A stretch of 9,193 nt of DNA, taken from the NCBI GenBank assembly GCA_900548365.1, contig URKM01000064.1, positions 1-9,193 of the forward strand, written 5' to 3'. The stretch's first letter is position 1. Each line of letters opens with the position of its first letter. The translations under genes and the position numbers were made by a program. This document shows positions 1-5,336 of the stretch, in pieces. Origin of the DNA: an uncultured Collinsella sp. GTDB lineage: Bacteria > Actinomycetota > Coriobacteriia > Coriobacteriales > Coriobacteriaceae. The notes beneath the pieces are model-generated. The model was not told the origin of the DNA and did no database searches. It saw only the letters and a list, made by a program, of their open reading frames with translations.

Positions 1-95
1 ACGAGAACGAGCTGCACCTGGGCCTCGACGACACCGACCTCATGCTGCGCACCGTCCAGGCGGAGTTTAACGGCAAGAACATGTTCCTCAAGTAG
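1..95 (+). CDS. C-terminal end of an unidentified protein (partial)
   Basis: The frame beginning at base 3 is open from the window edge to a TAG at 93-95 and encodes the last 30 residues of a protein, ending NGKNMFLK. The stretch is acidic in its first half (LGLDDTDLM) and basic at the end. Codons are GC-rich at the third position, like the neighbouring genes, and the stop is followed at once by a strong hairpin, which supports a true gene end. I cannot name a family from so short a tail. The start and most of the gene lie outside the window. Confidence 0.6.
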   Translation, partial: ENELHLGLDDTDLMLRTVQAEFNGKNMFLK

Positions 96-117
96 CTGCT
101 GATACCAGCAACGAGGT

Positions 118-157
118 GCGGAGCGCCCGCGTAGCGAAGCAAGCGCGGGCGCTCCGC
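118..157 (+). terminator. Strong hairpin, probable terminator of the upstream gene
   Basis: Bases 118-131 and 144-157 are perfect inverted repeats (14 bp, GCGGAGCGCCCGCG and its complement) around a 12-base loop, 22 bases after the stop codon of the partial gene. No T-run follows, so it is not a textbook Rho-independent terminator, but GC-rich hairpins without a U-tract are common at gene ends in Actinobacteria. Confidence 0.6.
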
Positions 158-201
158 CTCACGGGCGGGCACCGTTCCTCATCCATTCTCAAAATGTAAA
201 C

Positions 202-237
202 ATGAATAGCTATAAAATCTGGCCATTCTATTCATAG
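202..237 (+). promoter_or_regulatory. Probable promoter with inverted repeat for the membrane-protein gene
   Basis: An AT-rich island in otherwise GC-rich DNA carries a good -10 box, TATAAA at 211-216, about 40 bases before the start codon. No good -35 box is visible. The -10 box lies between two inverted 8-mers, ATGAATAG (202-209) and CTATTCAT (228-235), placed as a repressor or activator operator would be. No regulator can be assigned. Confidence 0.4.
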
Positions 238-255
238 TGGTGAATGGAGGCTGAC

Positions 256-795
256 ATGACCATCATCAAGCGTTACTGGAATGCCCTGGACGAAGCATCG
301 CACAAAGCGCTTAAAAAGGCCGCGTTCCTCGCCCTCGGCATGGGGCTCGCCCTCTTGCTCGTCATGTTCCTCGTCTACTTCGACGTGTTTTTCCTCGGCA
401 CCATGGGCGACGCCGCCCCGACTCAGTTCGCGCTCATGCCGGCGTTCATGCTCGGCGCCATCGCGATCGCCATCTACAGCTATGTGCTCGTATACCGTGC
501 CCACAAGGCGATCAAGGAAAACCTCTTCGCCCAACCGACGCCTGGTTCACGCACCCGCGAGACCTGGACGCACGCGGACGGCTTCCTCCTGGCGCTCGCG
601 CTCATCGGCATCGTGTCGATTCCCTCCGCGGTTGCCGGGCTCATTATGGACTTCTTCCTGAGCTCGTCTCCCCTCTATGAACCGAACTCGCCGGCAAGCG
701 CCCTGTTCTGGCCCATCGTGGGCTTGGTGCTCGCGCCTATCGCGGCGAAACGCTACATCCCCTTGCCCGAACACGACCGGAACGGTGCACGATAG
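256..795 (+). CDS. Hypothetical four-helix integral membrane protein
   Basis: This encodes a 179-residue protein of unknown function. An in-frame ATG lies upstream at 244, but a perfect Shine-Dalgarno GGAGG (246-250) sits 5 bases before the ATG at 256, so 256 is the start. The first 21 residues are charged and amphipathic (TIIKRYWNALDEASHKALKK). Four hydrophobic segments follow at about residues 22-48, 58-80, 108-135 and 147-168. The loop between helices 2 and 3 is basic and holds a short Pro/Gly/Arg linker (residues about 83-106), and the C-terminus is hydrophilic. No catalytic motif or signal peptide is visible. The gene appears to be monocistronic: it has its own promoter, and about 210 bases without a gene separate it from the nuclease. 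I do not recognise a named family. Confidence that it is a real membrane-protein gene is high. Confidence 0.8.
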   Translation: MTIIKRYWNALDEASHKALKKAAFLALGMGLALLLVMFLVYFDVFFLGTMGDAAPTQFALMPAFMLGAIAIAIYSYVLVYRAHKAIKENLFAQPTPGSRTRETWTHADGFLLALALIGIVSIPSAVAGLIMDFFLSSSPLYEPNSPASALFWPIVGLVLAPIAAKRYIPLPEHDRNGAR

Positions 796-1009
796 CGCAA
801 GCGAGCGCCGCTGCACAGCAGAGCGAAGCAGCAGGGGATGCGCGGGATGCGCCGTCGCATATCGAGCTGGCCCGTGGCGCGCGCTCGACTTCGCAGTTGA
901 TGACGCGCGCACGCAGCTTATGACCCGTTAGCCCGCCGGCAGCCTCGGCTTCGTCGGGGCGAAGCGCTACCATAGGCTTACAGATATCCAACGCTTCCGT
1001 TAGGCCGCC

Positions 1010-2167
1010 ATGAATCCCCCTTCGCATATCAAGCAACAGGACGCTAAACGACTCCGAATCGCTGTAGCCGGCGCGCTGGCGCTCGTCCTCGCGCTGTTCG
1101 GCTGCATGGGATGCGGCTCCACCGCCTCGGACGTCCTCGCAGGTTCCCTCGAATCCCCTGCGAGCGACCGGCGCGACGCGATCGAAGAAGAGCAGGGCAA
1201 CGGCCCCGCCTCGCCCGGCGACGACGCGCCCAGCTCGGCGCCCGCTGATGCCGCGACGTTCGATTACTCGTGCATACCCGCCTTCGACAGCCAGCCCTAC
1301 GTCGTCTTGAACGGAAACAACCCCTCGCTCACCGCTCGGGAGGCCGACGCCCTGATCTCAGCTTGCGGCTCCCCCGCCGCCGCGGAGTCGTACGCGCCGC
1401 TCGACGCGCTCGGCCGCTGCGGTGCCGCGATGGCGGTCGTAAGCCGCGACACGCAACCCACCGAGCCGCGCGAGAGCATCGGCATGATCAAGCCTTCGGG
1501 CTGGCATACCGTTCGCTACGATGAGTTGGTCGACGGCAAATACCTTTACAATCGCTGCCATCTCATCGGATACCAGCTCACGGGAGAGAACGCCAACGGA
1601 CGCAACCTCATCACCGGAACGCGCTATCTCAATACGGAGGGGATGCTGCCCTTCGAGAACTGGGTCGACGACCATGTTGATCGCGGTGGGCGCGTGCTGA
1701 TGCGCGTCGAGCCGGTTTTCGTCGACTCCGAGCTGGTGGCGCGCGGCGTTCATATGGAGGCGTTGTCCCTCGATGACGATGGTGCGGCCGTGCGCTTCAA
1801 CGTGTTCTGCTACAACGTGCAGCCGGGCGTGGCCATCGATTACGCCACCGGAAACAGCTGGCGCGACTCCAATGGCCCCGGTTCCGCTGCCGGCGGCGTT
1901 GCCAGTGATTCGGCAGCTGCGAGCATCCCGTCGGATGGGTCGGATGCCGGCCCGTGCTTCGATGCATCGTCTGGATCCGATGGCGCGCAAGGCGCCGATG
2001 CCTCCGAGCCGCGTTCATATGTGTTCAACACCAATACGCACAAGTTCCATATGCCCGGCTGCAAATCGATCGCGCGCATGAAGCCCCGCAGCAAGCGCGA
2101 GGTCACCCTCACGAGAAACGAGGCGCTCGCCCAAGGGTACGTGCCCTGCGCGCTCTGCAATCCATGA
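1010..2167 (+). CDS. Secreted lipoprotein DNA/RNA non-specific endonuclease
   Basis: A 385-residue extracellular nuclease of the DNA/RNA non-specific (beta-beta-alpha metal) family, related to streptococcal Sda1-type DNases. A basic N-terminus and hydrophobic stretch (residues about 15-31) end at LFGC, a plausible lipobox with C32 as the lipidated cysteine. F at -2 is slightly unusual, and C35 is a weaker alternative. A low-complexity linker follows to about residue 82, then the nuclease core to about residue 285. The active-site signature NRCHLIGYQLTG starts at residue 181, with H184 the expected general base. NLITGTRYLN follows at 199-208, and N208 is the likely Mg-ligand asparagine. After a Ser/Gly/Asp-rich linker comes a C-terminal domain (about 335-385) with HMPGC at 347-351 and CALC at 380-383, a probable zinc-binding module. 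No good ribosome site precedes the ATG. Likely roles are DNA scavenging or degradation of host or biofilm DNA (inference). Confidence 0.9.
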   Translation: MNPPSHIKQQDAKRLRIAVAGALALVLALFGCMGCGSTASDVLAGSLESPASDRRDAIEEEQGNGPASPGDDAPSSAPADAATFDYSCIPAFDSQPYVVLNGNNPSLTAREADALISACGSPAAAESYAPLDALGRCGAAMAVVSRDTQPTEPRESIGMIKPSGWHTVRYDELVDGKYLYNRCHLIGYQLTGENANGRNLITGTRYLNTEGMLPFENWVDDHVDRGGRVLMRVEPVFVDSELVARGVHMEALSLDDDGAAVRFNVFCYNVQPGVAIDYATGNSWRDSNGPGSAAGGVASDSAAASIPSDGSDAGPCFDASSGSDGAQGADASEPRSYVFNTNTHKFHMPGCKSIARMKPRSKREVTLTRNEALAQGYVPCALCNP

Positions 2168-2168
2168 C

Positions 2169-2338
2169 GCCCCTTCGACTCCGATTCCCTGCGGCCGCTA
2201 CTGCCCCTTCGACCTCGATTCCCTGCGACCGCTACTGCCCCTTCGACCTCGGAGACTTTCCGATAGCGCACCCCCTTCGACTCCGCGGACTTTCCGATGG
2301 CACGCCCCGTTCGACTCCGATGCACAAGAGATTGTGCA
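2169..2338. repeat. Tandem array, five units of 34 bp
   Basis: Five consecutive units start at 2169, 2203, 2237, 2271 and 2305 with an exact 34-base period. All begin with a shared core close to CCCCTTCGACTCCGA. The second half comes in types: units 1 and 2 end TGCGGCCGCTACT or TGCGACCGCTACT, units 3 and 4 carry GACTTTCCGAT, and unit 5 ends in the palindrome described separately. The array begins one base after the nuclease stop codon and fills most of the gap to the next gene. The 34-bp period is not a multiple of 3, so it is not a protein repeat. Its function is unknown. Confidence 0.85.
2321..2338. promoter_or_regulatory. Perfect palindrome, candidate operator of the XRE-type gene
   Basis: TGCACAA GAGA TTGTGCA is a perfect inverted repeat with 7-bp arms and a 4-base centre. 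It lies about 88 bases before the start codon of the helix-turn-helix gene and is the last 18 bases of the 34-bp array. Its size suits a dimeric regulator site, possibly for autoregulation by the downstream XRE protein (inference). No convincing -10/-35 pair is visible around it. Confidence 0.4.
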
Positions 2339-2425
2339 GACACCCGGCCCGCCTCGCTCTAGACTCATAGGCAACGACGAACCTGCAGGAGCGTCTTCGA
2401 TGATTCTCGGCGGAAGGAGACGGCT

Positions 2426-3250
2426 ATGATGCTGTCCGAGCAAATCAAGCATGGTCGCAAAGCGCTCAACATGTCGCAGGCCGACCTTGCCGAGGCGATT
2501 TGGGTATCGCGCAACACGGTGTGCAACTGGGAGACCGGGTCGACGACTCCCGATATCCAGAGCCTCGTACTCATGAGCGCGCTATTCGGCATAACGGTCG
2601 ATGACATGGTCAAAGGCGACGACGCGGTCATGGCCCAGGCGATCGCGCGCGACCGCCACCATATCCTGCTCGCCGGCCCCACGGTCCCAGATGGGTCTGG
2701 CGCTCCCGAACCGATGCTGGACCTCTTCGACCTCCATGCTATCGGCAGCAGCGTGTATGGCAAATTCGAAAGCACCGATATAACCGCAGCCGGAGCCCTC
2801 GCCTTCCGCCTCGTGCGCGTCGCCTCGTTCTTCAGCCGCGGACTATATTACCTGGTAGACGATACCGGACGCCGCATCGGATCCATATCGAGGAAGCATG
2901 CGCTGCATCACCCCGTATACCAGGTGCGCATGAACGGGTTCGACCGCGTGCAGCTTCGCCGGGAAATACGTATCGACGGCGGATACAAGGATGTGATCCG
3001 CTTCGATGGCGAGGGCATCAGCGTGAGCGGCAATCTGATGGGCGACGACTTTGAGATTATGCGACACGGCGCGATGATCGCATCGATTCACGTGCGGCCG
3101 GCGTGCAACCGCGTCGCCTACGGAATCGAGCTTGCAGACGAAGCGACCACGCCGCTCGTGCTCGGCATCGTCCTTACCATCATGATGCTACGCAACTACG
3201 ACCAGGTCTGGGTGCGCGGCGCGGGGGCGAGGAGCGCGTCCGCCAGCTAG
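2426..3250 (+). CDS. XRE-family HTH regulator fused to a LURP-one-like domain
   Basis: A 274-residue protein. A strong Shine-Dalgarno AAGGAGA (2414-2420) precedes two adjacent ATGs at 2426 and 2429, either of which could be used. Residues about 4-60 form a Cro/CI-type (XRE) helix-turn-helix: QIKHGRKALNMSQADLAEAI, then VSRNTVCNWETGSTTPD at 27-43, then VDDMVKG. Such domains bind operator DNA as dimers. After a linker, residues about 93-262 look like a LURP-one/Tubby-C-like beta-barrel: repeating short strands (YYLVDDTGRRIGSISRK; GISVSGNLMGDDFEIMRHG), then a helix-like segment (TPLVLGIVLTIMML) where that fold has its buried helix. That domain call is from pattern, not alignment. The fold can bind lipids or act in signalling, so this may be a ligand- or membrane-sensing regulator (inference). 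Its targets are unknown. An 18-bp tandem array starts 8 bases after the stop. Confidence 0.8.
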   Translation: MMLSEQIKHGRKALNMSQADLAEAIWVSRNTVCNWETGSTTPDIQSLVLMSALFGITVDDMVKGDDAVMAQAIARDRHHILLAGPTVPDGSGAPEPMLDLFDLHAIGSSVYGKFESTDITAAGALAFRLVRVASFFSRGLYYLVDDTGRRIGSISRKHALHHPVYQVRMNGFDRVQLRREIRIDGGYKDVIRFDGEGISVSGNLMGDDFEIMRHGAMIASIHVRPACNRVAYGIELADEATTPLVLGIVLTIMMLRNYDQVWVRGAGARSASAS

Positions 3251-3258
3251 CGCGCACG

Positions 3259-3402
3259 GCGCGATTCTCGTTCATAGCGCGATTTGAACTCATAGCGCGA
3301 TTCTCGTTCATGGCGCGATTCGACATCATAGCGCGATTCGTGTTCAAGGCGTGATTCGAACTCATGGCGCGATTCGTGTTCAAGGCGCGATTTCGACTTT
3401 AA
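3259..3402. repeat. Tandem array, eight units of 18 bp
   Basis: Eight head-to-tail units start at 3259 and every 18 bases to 3385, with consensus GCGCGATTCNNNNTCATR. The first nine bases are nearly invariant (one unit has GCGTGATTC) and the second half varies. Because 18 is a multiple of 3, the array reads as hexapeptide repeats on both strands (plus: ARFSFI, ARFELI; minus: NRAMNE, NRAMSS), but no ribosome site or gene supports translation. It begins 8 bases after a stop codon and ends 18 bases before the first 136-bp inverted-end element. A single GCGCGATTC also occurs inside that element at 3466-3474. Confidence 0.85.
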
Positions 3403-3420
3403 ATCGGGCATCTAAAAATA

Positions 3421-3556
3421 TGGGACGCGTTTTTCGTATTGTTTCGAATTCCCACCTTGTATACCGCGCGATTCCCAAGTTGTCACCTGCGGTTTCAAAG
3501 GATGAAACAGCGATCTATATCGCAAGTTTCCAAATGCATACGAAAAACGCGCCCCA
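3421..3556. mobile_element. 136-bp element with 19-bp terminal inverted repeats, copy 1
   Basis: The left end TGGGACGCGTTTTTCGTAT (3421-3439) and right end ATACGAAAAACGCGCCCCA (3538-3556) are inverted repeats with one mismatch. Total length is exactly 136 bp, identical to the second copy at 4870-5005, whose right end is the same 19-mer. The interior shares TTGTATAC (3457-3464) and ACCTGC (3485-3490) with copy 2 at the same offsets but is otherwise diverged. Inside are two small hairpins: GTTTC/GAAAC (3492-3508) and GCGAT/ATCGC (3510-3523). No target duplication is evident. It may be a MITE-like non-autonomous element or a structured regulatory or binding element. There is no coding potential. 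Confidence 0.7.
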
Positions 3557-3650
3557 CGCAAAATCAGCCGACTCGAGCGATGAATAAAAGGGCTCGCGAG
3601 CACCCGGACGGCACTCCCCTCCACCCCGCCATCGCTGCACAGGCATTCCA

Positions 3651-3750
3651 GGGGGGGGCGTCGGCGTCATCGGGCCACCTACGAATATCTAACAGCAATC
3701 TTACAGTATTACGATAATTAGATACATTAATATACATTTTTATAGATATT
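3651..3750 (+). promoter_or_regulatory. AT-rich promoter region upstream of the AbiEi/DUF559-like gene
   Basis: The 252 bases between the first 136-bp element and the next gene hold no other gene. They contain an eight-G run (3651-3658) and then a sharply AT-rich stretch (about 3680-3755). In the latter are the inverted 7-mers TATCTAA (3686-3692) and TTAGATA (3718-3724), and several possible -10 boxes (TACATT 3723-3728, TATACA 3731-3736, TATAGA 3741-3746). A partial promoter reading is TTACAG (3701) with 16 bases to TACATT. The inverted pair overlapping that box could be an operator. The exact promoter cannot be chosen by eye. Confidence 0.35.
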
Positions 3751-3808
3751 TGATGATGTAGCCCAAATCTTGTCGTCCAACGGGGATGCACTCGATACGG
3801 TGTCACCC

Positions 3809-4861
3809 ATGGAGAAGATCATATGCGACATAACGGCCCTCAGGTACTATCGTACACCGCCCCGGCTTTTTCATGCCCTGCCCACCATCTGCGATTTCGA
3901 AACCCCCTACGGGCGCACCCTTCTTCGCGATGATCCGGTCGCGACGCAGCTGTTCGACATACCCATCCATGCCCTCAGCTTGAATAACGACCGTTTAACC
4001 TCAACCCTTGTTCGCCAGCATTTCAGAACGGGGAAGCTGCCCGACGGAGGCATCATCGATACGCAGTTCGATTTTTCGGTCACATCGCCCTTGCTTACGT
4101 TGCTCATGCTCGGCTACCATCTCGACCCCATCGAACTGGCAATGCTCATCTACGAGTTCACGGGATCATTTGCCCTGTTCTCCCCCACCAAAATCGTCGC
4201 GCCTATAGTCGATGACGAACGGCTTTCAGACCTTGATGGCTGGACAAGAGTCGGGGCTGCGTCGACGAAACCAGGCGATCTTTGGAGCCGACCCGCCTTG
4301 TTGAAGCTCAGCGCCATCGAAGAGCTCATCGAATCGAGCCCGGGGATGCGTGGCATTCGCAAGCTTCGGCGCGCCATGCGCTATGTCATGGGAAGCGTTG
4401 CATCGCCATTCGAGGCGAAGGCGTCGATACTTCTCGGAACCCCCAGAACGATGGGTGGAGCAGGGCTGGGAGGCTTTACCAACAATTGCCGGATCGACCT
4501 GGACGAGCGCGCGCGGGCAACTTGCGGGAAAAGGCATCTCTTTGGCGATATCGTCTGGCCGGAAAATGAAATGCGCGGCGCGGTCGTTCTGGAATGCCAG
4601 GGCTCCGTCGCACATGGCTCGAGCGCGGCCGCGCAAGCGGATGACGACCGCGCTTTGGCACTTGAGCAAATGGGCTACAAGGTGGTGCGAATCACCTATA
4701 AGCAGATTTCGAATGAGCAGCGATTCAAACAGCTCACGGAACACCTCGCCGGCATACTGGGCATCGCGATCAGGCCCGCTGCGCCGAGAACCAAAGAGCG
4801 CGCCGAGCACATGCACAAATTGCTCTTTAAACCCTGGCCGTACAGCTCGAACAGCACGTAG
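3809..4861 (+). CDS. AbiEi-like/DUF559 (Vsr-like nuclease fold) protein, hypothetical
   Basis: A 350-residue protein from the ATG at 3809. The frame is also open from a TTG at 3770. Neither start has a ribosome site; I chose 3809 because MEKIICDITALRYYR matches how I expect this family to begin. Residues 1 to about 160 resemble the AbiEi-like region common in Coriobacteriia proteins (SPLLTLLMLGYHLDPIELAMLIYEFTGSF). The C-terminal part looks like a PD-(D/E)xK/DUF559 nuclease domain: E202 in SPFEAKASILLG, D247 in FGDIVWPEN, E262 and Q264 in VLECQG, then DDDR (278-281) and GYKVVRITYKQ. Those acidic residues would form a metal site. The third motif is ExQ rather than ExK, so activity is uncertain. 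No partner toxin (AbiEii) is adjacent. The gene lies between two 136-bp inverted-end elements, with only 8 bases from its stop to the second. A mobile or defence role is inference. Confidence 0.75.
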   Translation: MEKIICDITALRYYRTPPRLFHALPTICDFETPYGRTLLRDDPVATQLFDIPIHALSLNNDRLTSTLVRQHFRTGKLPDGGIIDTQFDFSVTSPLLTLLMLGYHLDPIELAMLIYEFTGSFALFSPTKIVAPIVDDERLSDLDGWTRVGAASTKPGDLWSRPALLKLSAIEELIESSPGMRGIRKLRRAMRYVMGSVASPFEAKASILLGTPRTMGGAGLGGFTNNCRIDLDERARATCGKRHLFGDIVWPENEMRGAVVLECQGSVAHGSSAAAQADDDRALALEQMGYKVVRITYKQISNEQRFKQLTEHLAGILGIAIRPAAPRTKERAEHMHKLLFKPWPYSSNST

Positions 4862-4869
4862 CCCGCACG

Positions 4870-5005
4870 TGGAGCACGTTTTTCGTACAGAAGTCGGCGG
4901 CTCCTTTGTATACTAGACTTGTACCATTATTTAACCTGCGCTTTTTCGGCTGCGTCGCCGCCTATACTTCACTTATCCTGAAAACGATACGAAAAACGCG
5001 CCCCA
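4870..5005. mobile_element. 136-bp element with 19-bp terminal inverted repeats, copy 2
   Basis: The left end TGGAGCACGTTTTTCGTAC (4870-4888) and right end ATACGAAAAACGCGCCCCA (4987-5005) are inverted repeats with three mismatches. The length of 136 bp and the right 19-mer are identical to copy 1. TTGTATAC (4906-4913) and ACCTGC (4934-4939) occupy the same offsets as in copy 1. By hand count only about two fifths of the remaining interior positions agree. An internal GGCGGC/GCCGCC pair (4896-4901, 4957-4962) is private to this copy. It starts 8 bases after the upstream stop codon, in the same orientation as copy 1, and no clear target duplication is seen. Confidence 0.7.
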
Positions 5006-5063
5006 TCTTTAATTCCATGGCCCGCCGAATGAAACTGCCTCGTTCACAAGCGCTTTACACGGG

Positions 5064-5228
5064 CTGATTCGCGCGAGCCGTCCCGCGCGAAGCTGGCGCG
5101 CGTAAAGGCGTCCCGTGCAATGCCGTCCCGCGCGAACCCGGCACGCGTAAAGGCGTCCCGTGCAATGCTTTCCCCTGCGCAGCCACCCCGCGCGAACCCG
5201 ATGCGCGCAAAGGTGCCCAGCGCGGTAC
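5064..5228. repeat. Tandem array of 15-bp units with 45-bp higher order
   Basis: Eleven consecutive 15-base units run from 5064 to 5228, of the types CGTCCCGCGCGAACC, CGGCACGCGTAAAGG and CGTCCCGTGCAATGC. Three units make a 45-bp repeat: 5079-5123 and 5124-5168 differ at only three positions, and 5184-5228 is a worn third copy. As 15 is a multiple of 3, the minus strand reads as five-residue repeats (FARDG IARDA FTRAG), loosely like pentapeptide repeats. No ribosome site or start supports a gene, and such a frame would run in from the arsR promoter. The array fills the space between element copy 2 and the metal-efflux promoter. Confidence 0.8.
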
Positions 5229-5262
5229 GCCCCCATATAAATACGCGCAATTCAAAATCGTC

Positions 5263-5290
5263 TTGACATATGAGCATACGTTCATATACT
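5263..5290 (+). promoter_or_regulatory. Promoter of the metal-efflux operon
   Basis: A perfect -35 TTGACA (5263-5268) is followed after 16 bases by TATACT (5285-5290), one base from the consensus -10. It stands about 50 bases upstream of the ArsR-family start codon, and a palindromic operator occupies its spacer, so repression by blocking RNA polymerase is expected. Confidence 0.85.
5268..5287. promoter_or_regulatory. ArsR-family operator 1, within the promoter
   Basis: ATATGAGCATACGTTCATAT is an imperfect palindrome with ATATGA/TCATAT arms, matching the AT-rich TGAA/TTCA-type inverted repeats bound by ArsR/SmtB repressors. It spans from the end of the -35 box into the -10 box. Confidence 0.75.
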
Positions 5291-5303
5291 AGAAGTATCA
5301 GTT

Positions 5304-5323
5304 ATATGAGTATGTGTTCATAT
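5304..5323. promoter_or_regulatory. ArsR-family operator 2, in the 5' leader
   Basis: ATATGAGTATGTGTTCATAT differs from operator 1 at three central bases and lies 36 bp downstream of it, just after the expected transcription start and ending three bases before the ribosome site GAGGAGG (5326-5332). A second dimer here would block promoter escape or bind cooperatively with the first. Confidence 0.75.
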
Positions 5324-5336
5324 GAGAGGAGGTTAC

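Noticed and set aside
796..1009. Additional gene between the membrane protein and the nuclease
   Set aside because: Short frames on both strands overlap the flanking genes, use poor codons and have no ribosome site. The gap appears non-coding.
3103..3354. Plus-strand gene reading through the 18-bp array
   Set aside because: Its first half is the XRE-gene sequence in the wrong frame, and it has no ribosome site.
3259..3402. 18-bp and 34-bp arrays as CRISPR arrays
   Set aside because: Units are contiguous with no unique spacers of 25-40 bases between near-identical repeats, repeat cores are too short, and no cas gene is in the window.
3351..3624. Small genes inside the first 136-bp element
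   Set aside because: Short overlapping frames on both strands, without ribosome sites or recognisable protein features. The inverted-end element accounts for the sequence.
3421..5005. Complete insertion sequence with transposase
   Set aside because: The only gene inside has no DDE, serine, tyrosine or HUH transposase motif that I can see, and no target duplication is evident.
5044..5277. Minus-strand pentapeptide-repeat protein
   Set aside because: It has no ribosome site, its start lies inside the ArsR promoter, and the repeats (FARDG, IARDA) do not fit the A(D/N)Lxx rule. The 15-bp tandem DNA explains the periodicity.
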